Source: Deltaproteobacteria bacterium (GTDB lineage: Bacteria; Desulfobacterota; Desulfobacteria; Desulfobacterales; SG8-13). Taken from it: DNA of 12,929 nt. Each line of letters starts with the position of its first letter. Position 1 is the first letter of the stretch. The translations under genes were made by a program, and so were the position numbers. The notes under the pieces are model-generated. The model worked only from the letters and a program-made list of their open reading frames with translations, had not been told where the DNA came from and made no database searches. The stretch covers positions 935-13,863 of the forward strand of contig JAHEIV010000025.1 of assembly GCA_024639205.1 (NCBI GenBank), given 5' to 3'. This document shows, in pieces, positions 1-7,396 of the stretch.

Positions 1-987
1 TTGAGTCCGGAACATGTCACCGTCGTCGACAGCAACGGAAAACTGCTGGCCGGTTTTACGGAAGGCAGCACCCTGGCAAAGCTCAGCTCGGACCAACTCG
101 AATACCAGGATAAGCTGGAGAGCAATCTGGAAAATCGCGTGAAAACCATGCTTGAAAAGGCCCTGGGCAGGGACCGGGCAGTGGTTCGGATCTCATGTGC
201 GCTGAATTTCAAACGACAGGAAATGACAGAGGAACGCTACTACCCGGACAACCGCGTGATTCGCAGCGAGCAGGTGCTCAGCGAAAAATCGGCTGACCGC
301 TCCGGCCTGCCTGCCGGTGTTCCCGGAGTCCGCTCCAATCTGGCCAGAAGACCGAATACCGCACAGCAGACCGATCAAAACGACTTCGAAAAAAACGATC
401 GTACCGTCAACTATGAGATCGGCAAACGGGTCAGCCATGTCGTGGAGCCGGTGGCCAATGTGAAAAACATATCCGCCGCAGTGGTCGTAGACGGTAACTA
501 CCAGCAGATCAAGAACAGGGACGGCAGTACCGGCTGGAAATACAGCCCGCGTTCAACAGAGGAGATGGAGCAGATCAAAAGCATCGTTATGGGAGCGATC
601 AACTTCGATGCGCAGCGCGGGGATAAGGTCGAAGTGGCGAACATACCCTTTGGGACTGAAAAACTGGAAGGAAGGCTGGTCGAGCCGGTTCAGAAAGGAT
701 GGCTGGATAAACTCAGCGCCTACAAAACCCCGCTGCGCTATTTCTTCCTGGCCGTGTTCATGCTGTGCTGCTTCCTGTTTGTTGTCCGTCCCCTGAGCAA
801 ATGGCTGACGGCAGCGGGGGGAAGCGATGTCGAAATGCTGCAACAGTTTCCCAAAACGGTCGGTGAAATCGAAAGTGAGCTCGGCGGTACCGGCGCCGGC
901 CCGTATCGCGAGGAGTTGAATCAACTGCTTACCTCCGGGGGTGAGCTCACCGTCGGTGTGGCACGGGACTGGATGCAGGAGAAATAG
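1..987 (+). CDS. fliF: Flagellar MS-ring protein FliF, 3' part (5' end outside window)
   Basis: This is the C-terminal 328 residues of FliF, which forms the MS ring in the inner membrane, the base on which the rotor and export gate are built. The frame is open from base 1. The TTG there is probably an internal codon, because full FliF proteins are usually over 500 residues and the N-terminal membrane segment and first ring domains are absent. What remains is the later part of the periplasmic ring region, with the family-typical stretch around DRTVNYEIGKRVSHVVEP (residues ~133-150). A variable low-complexity loop lies at ~100-130, and the second transmembrane helix at ~246-265 (YFFLAVFMLCCFLFVV). 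A cytoplasmic tail then ends in the acidic/hydrophobic segment (EELNQLLTSGGELTVGVARDW) that in this family binds FliG. fliG follows after 7 nt, so the two are surely cotranscribed. Identity is secure; only the true start is unknown. Confidence 0.95.
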   Translation: MSPEHVTVVDSNGKLLAGFTEGSTLAKLSSDQLEYQDKLESNLENRVKTMLEKALGRDRAVVRISCALNFKRQEMTEERYYPDNRVIRSEQVLSEKSADRSGLPAGVPGVRSNLARRPNTAQQTDQNDFEKNDRTVNYEIGKRVSHVVEPVANVKNISAAVVVDGNYQQIKNRDGSTGWKYSPRSTEEMEQIKSIVMGAINFDAQRGDKVEVANIPFGTEKLEGRLVEPVQKGWLDKLSAYKTPLRYFFLAVFMLCCFLFVVRPLSKWLTAAGGSDVEMLQQFPKTVGEIESELGGTGAGPYREELNQLLTSGGELTVGVARDWMQEK

Positions 988-994
988 ATCGTAA

Positions 995-2002
995 ATGAAA
1001 TCATCTGCTCAATCAAATCAGAATGCGGGACCGCGCAATCTGCCCGGTTCGCTCAAAATTGCCATACTGGTTCGATCTCTTAACCAGGTGGCATCGCAGA
1101 ATTTACTCAATACCCTGTCCGATCAGGAAAGAGATGTCATTTACAATCACCTGGCAGATATGGGGCCCGTATCCTCGGATCTGGCAGAAAATATAGCCCG
1201 GGAATTTGCTGAAAAATTGCGGCAGTTTGAGAAATCAAAACAATTCGGGCGACACGGTCAAGACGGTGAGCTGCCGCTGGGCGACCAGGCCGGCGAAACC
1301 AGCGCCGGTGAAGGACTGAAAGCCATTCTGGAACTGGAGCCGGATCGACTGTTTACGCTTTTAAAGGATGAACATCCCCAGACCATTGCCATCATCCTGG
1401 TTCACCTGGACACTGCCGTTGCCGGTGAAATTCTTTCCATGATGCCCGATGAAGTCAAACTGGATGTTTCGCTTCGCATTGCCAGCCTGGACAAGGTCCT
1501 TTCGGGCATGGTGGATGAAATCAACAGCGTATTTGAAGAAATATTGAAAAACAAGGATACCACCGTGACACGCGTTAAAGGGGGTGCGGAGAAACTGGCC
1601 GAAATACTAAACCAGATCGACGAATCATCGGGCAAAGTCATCATGGAGCAAATCGAAAGCGATAGTCCCGACCTGGCCGCAGAAATCAAACAGAAAATGT
1701 TCGTGTTCGAGAACGTCGTCCAGGTTGACGATCGCGGTTTTCAAAAGATGCTGCGGCGCATCGAAACGGCCGATCTTGCCATCGCCTTGAAGGCGGCTTC
1801 AGATGAAGTAAAAGACAAAATCTTCCGGAACATGTCCGCTCGGGCGGGAGAAATGCTGAAAGAGGAAATCGAAGACATGGGACCGGTGCGCATGAAGGAT
1901 GTTTTGGATGCGCAGCAGAAGCTCGCTACGTTGATCCAGGAAATGGAGGCCAGCGGGGAGGTGATCATCAGCGGTCGCAGAGGAGAAACCATGGTGACAT
2001 AA
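995..2002 (+). CDS. fliG: Flagellar motor switch protein FliG
   Basis: FliG (335 aa, normal length) sits on the cytoplasmic face of the MS ring, joins FliF to FliM and meets the MotA stator to generate torque. The middle domain carries the EHPQT motif at residues 126-130. The C-terminal torque helix keeps the charged residues known from E. coli FliG (K264, R281, D288, D289, R297) at a constant offset of two: K266, R283, E290, E291 and R299, the two Asp being conservatively Glu. The variable N-terminal FliF-binding domain covers about residues 1-100, followed by a short acidic/glycine linker at ~85-105. The ATG at 995 is preceded by GGAGA at about 978-982, inside the end of fliF, and supports this start. 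Intact torque residues indicate a working motor. An 83-nt gap separates it from fliH. Confidence 0.97.
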   Translation: MKSSAQSNQNAGPRNLPGSLKIAILVRSLNQVASQNLLNTLSDQERDVIYNHLADMGPVSSDLAENIAREFAEKLRQFEKSKQFGRHGQDGELPLGDQAGETSAGEGLKAILELEPDRLFTLLKDEHPQTIAIILVHLDTAVAGEILSMMPDEVKLDVSLRIASLDKVLSGMVDEINSVFEEILKNKDTTVTRVKGGAEKLAEILNQIDESSGKVIMEQIESDSPDLAAEIKQKMFVFENVVQVDDRGFQKMLRRIETADLAIALKAASDEVKDKIFRNMSARAGEMLKEEIEDMGPVRMKDVLDAQQKLATLIQEMEASGEVIISGRRGETMVT

Positions 2003-2085
2003 CCCGCTACCGTCCATAATACTTTTAAACCACCCGGGGAAAATTTTCACCAAAATTTCGGATGTACGGATAAACGGAGGAGCCC

Positions 2086-2808
2086 TTGAACAGAGAAAAA
2101 CAATTCCGACTGCATCATTTCCCACAGATACCCGTGCAAATCGTCGAGCGGTCTAAAGGCCGGGGCAACAACGGGCAGCGCTTTCAGCGGCTTTACAACA
2201 CCACGGCAGCGAAAGTGGAGAGGCACGGGGATACCTGTCTGCTGAATGCGACGGAGCCCGGCGCTGCATCTGCATCCGACCTGATGAGCATCGAGTCCGA
2301 GGCGTATGCGAATGGATTCAGCAAAGGAGAACAAGATGGCCTTGAAACTGCCAGAGAAAAGATCCAACGGGCCATCGACTCGCTTGCAAAGGCAGCCGAG
2401 GACCTGACGCGTCTGCATCAAACCCTTGCCCGTGATAGCGAAGCGAGACTCGTTGAACTGGCGCTGGCTATCGGGCGAAAAATCGTGGGTTACGAGATTA
2501 CCGCCAACCGGGAAGTTGTCGTTACCATCGCCCGGGAAGCGCTGAAAAGCGTCGGGAATATGCAGGAAGTCACCTTAAAAATGAATCCGGCGGATTTGCG
2601 CTTTCTGGAAGAAAATCACCCGTCCCTTTCCCAGCTGGCGCCGCACATCGCCCGGGTCAACCTTGAGGCCGTCGACAGCGTCGAAAGTGGCGGATGTGTG
2701 ATCGACAGCCCCTGTGGCGTGGTCGATGCGCAGATCGACAGCCAGTTGAAGCTGATCGAAAAGGCTTTTCAAACGGAACTCAGCAAAATCAACGAACCGG
2801 AATCGTGA
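2086..2808 (+). CDS. fliH: Flagellar export ATPase regulator FliH (TTG start)
   Basis: FliH (240 aa) is the peripheral stalk-like partner of the flagellar type III export ATPase. It dimerises, binds FliI, holds it in check and helps dock it at the C-ring and export gate. The N-terminal ~65 residues are poorly conserved and basic. A helical region follows from about residue 68 (SIESEAYANGFSKGEQDGLE), with the small-residue spacing typical of FliH and related ATPase stators. The C-terminal half (~120-235) matches the FliH/YscL domain, including LALAIGRKIVGYEI and the end VDSVESGGCVIDSPCGVVDAQI. The start is the rare TTG at 2086, chosen because GGAGGAG lies at 2076-2082, a few bases upstream, and no ATG is equally placed. 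Its stop TGA at 2806-2808 overlaps the fliI ATG by one base, implying translational coupling. Confidence 0.93.
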   Translation: MNREKQFRLHHFPQIPVQIVERSKGRGNNGQRFQRLYNTTAAKVERHGDTCLLNATEPGAASASDLMSIESEAYANGFSKGEQDGLETAREKIQRAIDSLAKAAEDLTRLHQTLARDSEARLVELALAIGRKIVGYEITANREVVVTIAREALKSVGNMQEVTLKMNPADLRFLEENHPSLSQLAPHIARVNLEAVDSVESGGCVIDSPCGVVDAQIDSQLKLIEKAFQTELSKINEPES

Positions 2809-4178
2809 TGGAATGCCAGATTGATCTAAACAGATATCAAACCTGCCTTGCGGATTGTCACCCTATCCAGATAAGCGGCAAGGTATCCGACGTGGTCGGT
2901 CTGGTGGTGGAAGCTGTCTGCCCGATGTCACGGATCGGCTGCGTTTGCGATATTTATACTCAGGATGGTTCCCGCAAGCTGACAGCGGAGGTGATGGGAT
3001 TTCGGGAAAACAAATTGCTTCTGATGCCCCTGCAGGAAATTCGCGGTATTGGTCCGGGCTGCCGCATCGTTGTCCGCAACGAAAACGCCGCCACCCCGGT
3101 GGGACCCAGCCTGCTGGGTCGTGTCATCGACGGTCTCGGTCATCCAATCGACGGTAAAGGCGGCATCATCGCCGAGCAGACCTATCCGATATATGCCGAT
3201 CCGATCAATCCGTTGGAGCGAAAGAGAATCGATCGACCGTTGGATATTGGCGTGCGGGCCATTAACGGACTGCTCACCGTCGGCTGCGGCCAGCGCGTGG
3301 GTATATTTTCCGGGTCCGGGGTGGGCAAAAGTGTGCTGCTGGGAATGATGGCCCGCAACACGGCTGCCGATGTAAACGTGATCGCCCTGATCGGAGAGCG
3401 GGGGCGGGAGGTGAACGAGTTCATCGAGAAAGAGCTCGGCGAAGAGGGCTTGCGGCGATCGGTTATTGTGGTAGCCACCTCCGACCAGTTGCCCATGATC
3501 CGTTTACGAGGCGCGTACATTGCAACGGCCATTGCCGAGTATTTTCGCGACCACGGAAAAAACGTCCTGTTGATGATGGATTCGGTAACCCGGTTTGCCA
3601 TGGCCCAGCGGGAGATCGGACTGGCGATGGGTGAACCCCCCACTACCAAGGGATACACACCTTCGGTTTTTACCCTGCTGCCAAAGCTGCTTGAGAGGGC
3701 GGGGACGACCGGCAGCCAGGGGGCTATTACCGGGCTTTACACGGTACTGGTGGAAGGTGACGATACCAACGAGCCGGTCGCCGACGCCCTGCGGGCTATC
3801 CTCGACGGGCACATCTGCCTATCCCGGGATCTGGCGATGCAGTGCCAGTTTCCGGCCATCGATGTGTTGGCCAGCATCAGCCGGGTGATGGACGACGTGG
3901 TCGCAACCGGTCACATCGAATCGGCCCGCCAACTGAAATCGATCCTTGCGACATACAAGCAGTCCGAGGATTTAATCAATATTGGTGCATATGTTGCCGG
4001 CAGTAACGCTAAGATCGATCTTTCCATCCGGATGATTGACCGGATTCGACAGTACCTGATGCAGGATACGCTTGAAAAAGCCGATTTCGAAGAAAGTGTC
4101 CGGGATCTGGAGCGCCTGCTCAGTGAATCCGAGCAGTTGGCGTTTGACTTTCAGAACCAAGATGAGCCGCAAGGTTAG
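2808..4178 (+). CDS. fliI: Flagellum-specific export ATPase FliI
   Basis: FliI (456 aa from this start) is the hexameric ATPase of the flagellar type III export apparatus; it hydrolyses ATP to help unfold and feed rod, hook and filament subunits. The Walker A loop GSGVGKS is at residues 169-175 (catalytic Lys174) and the Walker B strand VLLMMDS at 253-259. The family signature GEPPTTKGYTPSVFTLLP follows shortly after. The N-terminal β-barrel covers about residues 1-95 and a helical C-terminal domain follows ~370. The open frame extends upstream to 2694, but ATG 2808 is preferred: it sits at the fliH stop in a TGATG overlap, gives normal family length, and avoids a 114-nt overlap with fliH. 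Nucleotide-binding motifs are intact, and the V/F-type rotary ATPase relationship is clear. Confidence 0.97.
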   Translation: MECQIDLNRYQTCLADCHPIQISGKVSDVVGLVVEAVCPMSRIGCVCDIYTQDGSRKLTAEVMGFRENKLLLMPLQEIRGIGPGCRIVVRNENAATPVGPSLLGRVIDGLGHPIDGKGGIIAEQTYPIYADPINPLERKRIDRPLDIGVRAINGLLTVGCGQRVGIFSGSGVGKSVLLGMMARNTAADVNVIALIGERGREVNEFIEKELGEEGLRRSVIVVATSDQLPMIRLRGAYIATAIAEYFRDHGKNVLLMMDSVTRFAMAQREIGLAMGEPPTTKGYTPSVFTLLPKLLERAGTTGSQGAITGLYTVLVEGDDTNEPVADALRAILDGHICLSRDLAMQCQFPAIDVLASISRVMDDVVATGHIESARQLKSILATYKQSEDLINIGAYVAGSNAKIDLSIRMIDRIRQYLMQDTLEKADFEESVRDLERLLSESEQLAFDFQNQDEPQG

Positions 4179-4203
4179 GCGGCCGGTTTAGACGAGTTTG
4201 ACC

Positions 4204-4653
4204 ATGTATCGATTCAGACTGGAAACGCTTCTACGACGCCGGAAACAAATCGAGGATCGGCGGCAAACCGAACTGTCTGCGCAGCAGGTAGCGTTCGATC
4301 GGGCCAGCCGCACTCTCGACCGGTTCGAGTTGCTCCGTTCGAAAGTTCAGGGGAAACTCAAACACAAGCTGGCTCGCTGTACCACCATCGCCGATCTGAT
4401 TACCTTTCAAACCTACCTGCACCGATTGTCCGATGAACTGGATGAACAGAAGAAAGTTGTGGCCACAGCGCAACAAAAAGTAGAGGAAAAACAGGCCCAG
4501 CTGATCGATGCGATGAAAAGCCGCAAGATTCTGGACAAGCTGAAAGAAAAAGAATCGTTGGCACACGGACAGCGAATAATGAAGATAGAGCAGAACTTCA
4601 TGAATGAGGTCGCCGGCAACCGGCACCAGCGTCGTCGCCAGCACGCAAAATAA
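4204..4653 (+). CDS. fliJ: Flagellar export chaperone/stalk protein FliJ
   Basis: This 149-residue, highly charged protein is almost entirely α-helical, with heptad-like spacing throughout, fitting the antiparallel coiled coil of FliJ. FliJ is the central-stalk analogue that fits into the FliI hexamer and links it to the export gate, also recycling export chaperones. The opening MYRFRLETLLRRRK is the pattern seen at the start of many FliJ proteins outside the enterics. Lys/Glu/Gln-rich helices occupy ~20-135 and a basic Arg/His tail ends the protein. ATG 4204 is chosen over the TTG six bases upstream because it restores that N-terminus; neither has a strong Shine-Dalgarno sequence. FliJ diverges rapidly, so the call rests on its position directly after fliI, length and coiled-coil character. 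It is the last gene of the first transcription block. Confidence 0.88.
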   Translation: MYRFRLETLLRRRKQIEDRRQTELSAQQVAFDRASRTLDRFELLRSKVQGKLKHKLARCTTIADLITFQTYLHRLSDELDEQKKVVATAQQKVEEKQAQLIDAMKSRKILDKLKEKESLAHGQRIMKIEQNFMNEVAGNRHQRRRQHAK

Positions 4654-4733
4654 GCAGGATCGGCACTAGCCCGTCCTTTGAATAAGCGGCGGCAAACCAT
4701 CTGCCGTTTACCATTTATATCATCAGCGAAAGC

Positions 4734-4770
4734 AGGGCGCTTTTTTACCAAGGCGCCCTTTGTCATTTTC
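4734..4770 (+). terminator. Probable intrinsic terminator after fliJ
   Basis: The arms AGGGCGC (4734-4740) and GCGCCCT (4753-4759) form a perfect 7-bp GC-rich stem, extendable inward by a G-U and a T-A pair. The loop is T-rich, and the following stretch TTGTCATTTTC is moderately U-rich. It lies about 80 nt beyond the fliJ stop and before the fliK σ54 promoter, where a terminator would be expected. The U-tract is imperfect, so termination may be partial. Confidence 0.55.
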
Positions 4771-4955
4771 AATCGCCACAACACTTCATCCGGTTTTGTG
4801 TCGCCGGGGCGGCAAACTTTTCCCAAACCGGAAAATCTTACCCTGTCTCAAACCGATTGCTTCCTTCATTATCCAAACGCCTTGTCACCGGAACGACATT
4901 GGACTGAGCGATAGCCAGGTCTAACAAATTGAAATATTTCATCTTTTTTGAATAG

Positions 4956-4990
4956 CACCGGATTAGCCACCGGATGTCGGCACACCGGAT
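4956..4990 (+). repeat. Three direct repeats of CACCGGAT upstream of the fliK promoter
   Basis: The octamer CACCGGAT occurs at 4956-4963, 4968-4975 and 4983-4990. The first two copies share a longer match (AGCACCGGAT and AGCCACCGGAT), and a fourth, shorter copy (CACCGGA) lies at 4886-4892. Start-to-start spacings are 12 and 15 bp. The block ends 15 bp before the -24 element, roughly 40-75 bp upstream of the predicted transcription start. Repeated octamers beside a σ54 promoter suggest activator or co-regulator binding; the binding protein is not identifiable from this window. Confidence 0.6.
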
Positions 4991-5004
4991 CTGTACCGCG
5001 ACTT

Positions 5005-5021
5005 CTGGCACGCGACGTGCT
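5005..5021 (+). promoter_or_regulatory. σ54 (RpoN) promoter for fliK-flgD-flgE
   Basis: CTGGCACGCGACGTGCT fits the -24/-12 consensus (TGGCACG-N4-TTGCW), with the invariant GG at 5007-5008 and GC at 5019-5020 separated by the required 10 bp. The only notable departure is G instead of T at 5017. Transcription would begin near 5031-5033, leaving a leader of about 38 nt before the fliK ATG at 5070. σ54 control of hook genes through an FlrC/FleR-type activator is well known in other proteobacteria; the activator gene is not in this window. Confidence 0.82.
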
Positions 5022-5069
5022 TAGGTCTGAATAGAAAAGAAAAAACCCTTTCTACAGGAAAAAAAGGAC

Positions 5070-6602
5070 ATGCAAACCCAACTATTGTGCTGGCAAATCA
5101 AGCCCGGTGATCCAACCTCATTTCCGGCCGGTGAAAAAAAGACCGAAACTTCCGGCGGGTCGTCGCTGTCGGACCCGGAGCGATCCTTTCCCATGACGCT
5201 TGAACGGATAGCGGAAGCCGGCGATGCGGAACCCACCGCCGAGAGTCCGGGTGCCGCTGCGGCTTTGCTGCACCAGTTCGTGCAATCGGGTGAATCCGGA
5301 CTTGCATGCGAAATGATATCGGACCGCTCGGAACCATCCATCGATATCGAGCAGATTCTGCCTCAAGGCCAGGGGACGGTGGACATCGAGTCAATCGCCG
5401 GCATCGTCGCGCCTTCGGACGGCGGACCCTCAGCGGCTGCAGCAGATGCCGGGGTCATCGCTGCGGCAGGGGAACTCCAGCCGGAAAATCCCGGCCAGGC
5501 GCCTTCTGATTCTTTGAAGGAGCAAGCACCGGCGGGGGGCTCCAACCGGGTTGAGATCGCACCAGCGGGCTCGAGCGCTGTCGGCGCAAGCACCGAGCCG
5601 GTTTTGGACATGCCGGCGACTCTTCGAACGCAGACCGGTGCCATGGCGGCTGCCGGATCGGCGGGCAGCGATTCGTCCATCGAGCCCCTGTTGAATTCTG
5701 CAGGCACGGGATCCGATGAGGCGGCGTTGCGCGATCCACCCCGGCCCGCGCAAATGGCGGCTGCACCGCTCTCACAGGGAAATCGGCCGGTCAGCGAACC
5801 TGTGTCTGCCGCTGAACCGGACCAGCCGCAGCCTGCAGCAGAGCGTGGGCAGGCCAGCCGAAACACCGCCGCTCGCCAGACGGATATTCCATCAGCCGCA
5901 GGCGATCGGCCGGTCGAAGTCAGTGAGTCGCCGGTCGATAAAGATACGGCTGCCAAAGATAAAGATTCCATAAAATCGAGCGACGGTGCGCAAAGAGCCC
6001 TGGGTTCCGCCGATCGGGTCGCATCCGAAAATTCGGAACCCACACTCGAGAAGGCAGCCACGGACATGAATGCACGGCAACCCCAGGCAGCCACAAATGA
6101 CAGCCGGCTGTCGCAGCCAACCGGTGACCTCCAGGCGCTCGGCGAAGAACAGGCAAAAGCCGAGAAACCGAATCCAGCGGAGATCATCGACCAGATCGTT
6201 AAAAAGGCGGTAATTCGGCTGCGAGACGGTCATTCGGAAGCCCGCATCGAATTAAAGCCGGAACTGCTCGGGCATTTGCGCCTGCAGATTTCCACCGAGA
6301 ATCAACAGGTGACCCTTCGCATTTTGACCGAGAATCCGCTGGTGAAAGAGATCATTGAAAGCAGCGCCGCACAGCTCAGAGCCGATCTTCAAGGTCAGGG
6401 TTTGCAGATGGAAGAGCTGGAGGTCGGTGTAAGCGGTGACCACGCCCGTTTTGGTGGACATCCGGATGAATCCAACCAACCACAGCGGGGGACGTCGAAA
6501 AGCACTGGCGACGCCGCAGAGGCAGCCAACGATGCCGCTGAAGGTGCATCGTCACCGACCCCGGCGGCCGGCACTCGCAGAGGCATTGACACGTTTGCAT
6601 GA
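5070..6602 (+). CDS. fliK: Flagellar hook-length control protein FliK
   Basis: FliK (510 aa) is the secreted ruler that measures the growing hook and switches export from hook to filament subunits. Residues ~370-455 form the conserved C-terminal hook-length control domain, recognisable from IELKPELLGHLRLQIS, VTLRILTENPLVKEIIE and the run LRADLQGQGLQMEELEV; this part contacts FlhB during the switch. Residues 1-365 are a low-complexity, Ala/Ser/Pro/Gln/Glu-rich region, predicted disordered, as expected for the ruler part. A further disordered tail (~460-510) is also rich in Ala, Ser and Thr. It is longer than the ~400-residue enteric FliK. The ATG at 5070 follows AGGAA at 5056-5060 and lies ~38 nt downstream of the σ54 start. 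The long open frames on the opposite strand are compositional shadows of this GC-rich low-complexity stretch. Confidence 0.92.
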   Translation: MQTQLLCWQIKPGDPTSFPAGEKKTETSGGSSLSDPERSFPMTLERIAEAGDAEPTAESPGAAAALLHQFVQSGESGLACEMISDRSEPSIDIEQILPQGQGTVDIESIAGIVAPSDGGPSAAAADAGVIAAAGELQPENPGQAPSDSLKEQAPAGGSNRVEIAPAGSSAVGASTEPVLDMPATLRTQTGAMAAAGSAGSDSSIEPLLNSAGTGSDEAALRDPPRPAQMAAAPLSQGNRPVSEPVSAAEPDQPQPAAERGQASRNTAARQTDIPSAAGDRPVEVSESPVDKDTAAKDKDSIKSSDGAQRALGSADRVASENSEPTLEKAATDMNARQPQAATNDSRLSQPTGDLQALGEEQAKAEKPNPAEIIDQIVKKAVIRLRDGHSEARIELKPELLGHLRLQISTENQQVTLRILTENPLVKEIIESSAAQLRADLQGQGLQMEELEVGVSGDHARFGGHPDESNQPQRGTSKSTGDAAEAANDAAEGASSPTPAAGTRRGIDTFA

Positions 6603-6644
6603 GCCTGACGGAAAATTGAACTTCTCCAACGAAAGGATCGCTTG

Positions 6645-7313
6645 ATGTCTACCCCTATTTCGGCAATGGATGCCATTACTTCCCCGGTAAGCACTCAACC
6701 GTCCAGGGCGCCTGCCGAGCTCGGTAAAGCGGACTTCCTGAACATGCTGATTGCCCAGCTGCAGCACCAGGACCCGCTGAAGCCGCTGGAGAGCACAGAG
6801 TTTACCGCCCAGCTCGCCCAGTTTACTTCCCTGGAGCAGCTGACCAACATCAATACCAATCTGCAGCACTTGCAACAGGACCAGTCGTCAATGCATGACA
6901 ACCAGGCGGTTGCTTTTATCGGCAAGCGCGTTGACGTGCGCGGCAATTCACTGTCTGTAAAGAACGGCTCCCCGGAGCAAATCCACTTCGACCTGGGCGC
7001 AACCGCCCAAACGGTCCTGGTCAATATCTACGATTCAAACGGCAATTATGTGCGGACCATCGAGTCGGGCTACCGGGGCGCAGGCGAAAACAAGCTCGTA
7101 TGGGATGGAAACGATCAGGCCGGGTATTTACTGCCGGACGGCCGATATTCCTTTGAAGTGATGGCAGCGGATTCGCAGGGCCGTCCTGTCGACGCTGTCT
7201 CCTACGTGTCGTCGCGAGTGACCGGTGTAAGTTTTGAAGACCAGATGACCTATGTACTCACTGACGATGCCAAATATGCGGTAGGTGATATCCGCAGGGT
7301 AATGCAGCCGTAG
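6645..7313 (+). CDS. flgD: Flagellar hook assembly protein FlgD (hook cap)
   Basis: FlgD (222 aa) caps the growing hook and guides FlgE subunits into place; it is discarded when the hook is finished. The N-terminal export/assembly region carries the family signature: GKADFLNMLIAQLQHQDPL at about residues 27-45, followed by ESTEFTAQLAQFTSLEQL. The C-terminal half is the FlgD Ig-like/tudor-type domain, with VNIYDSNGNYVRTI from about residue 126 and a LVWDGNDQAGYLLPDGRYSF segment. Length is normal. ATG 6645 is preferred over the TTG immediately before it because AAGGA at 6633-6637 is well spaced. The gene lies 42 nt after fliK and is followed by flgE, so cap, ruler and hook protein form one transcription unit. 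Confidence 0.96.
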   Translation: MSTPISAMDAITSPVSTQPSRAPAELGKADFLNMLIAQLQHQDPLKPLESTEFTAQLAQFTSLEQLTNINTNLQHLQQDQSSMHDNQAVAFIGKRVDVRGNSLSVKNGSPEQIHFDLGATAQTVLVNIYDSNGNYVRTIESGYRGAGENKLVWDGNDQAGYLLPDGRYSFEVMAADSQGRPVDAVSYVSSRVTGVSFEDQMTYVLTDDAKYAVGDIRRVMQP

Positions 7314-7396
7314 AGCGCTGCGAACGGTTTTGATCCACTGAACGTGCCAGCGATGTAAATAGAATCACATCAACGCCAGACAGGAGGATTAGGAAA

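Larger units (their letters stand above)
4654..5069. other. 416-nt intergenic control region between fliJ and fliK
   Basis: No convincing gene is present. The only open frame of note (4678-4914, + strand) starts with TTG, lacks a ribosome binding site, runs through the putative terminator and has an unstructured composition. From left to right the region holds a small CGGCA/TGCCG hairpin (4690-4706), the GC-rich terminator-like hairpin (4734-4759), a CACCGGA copy at 4886-4892, an AT-rich patch at about 4921-4955, three CACCGGAT copies (4956-4990), the σ54 promoter (5005-5021) and an A-rich leader with AGGAA at 5056-5060 before the fliK ATG. Confidence 0.75.

Noticed and set aside
1..3. TTG at base 1 as the real start of the first gene
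   Set aside because: The protein lacks the N-terminal half of FliF, so the frame almost certainly continues upstream of the window.
959..975. TGGCACG σ54-like -24 element at the end of fliF
   Set aside because: The -12 position has GA instead of the invariant GC, and it lies inside coding sequence 7 nt from fliG's neighbour gene, where an extra promoter is not needed.
2694..2807. Upstream extension of FliI to ATG 2694
   Set aside because: It would overlap fliH by 114 nt and add residues unlike FliI; ATG 2808 overlapping the fliH stop fits coupling and family length.
4558..4574. TTGGCACACGGACAGCG inside fliJ, with GG and GC 10 bp apart
   Set aside because: The -12 half (ACAGC) is poor, it is within coding sequence, and the much better site at 5005-5021 explains fliK expression.
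4678..4914. 78-codon open frame on the + strand in the fliJ-fliK gap
   Set aside because: It has a TTG start without a ribosome binding site, passes through the GC-rich terminator-like hairpin, and its protein shows no recognisable pattern.
5363..6187. Long open frame on the - strand (274 codons) opposite fliK
   Set aside because: It lies wholly inside fliK, which has a recognisable C-terminal domain and a promoter. The antisense protein is a Ser/Ala/Gly-rich mirror of low-complexity GC-rich DNA with no domain or ribosome binding site.
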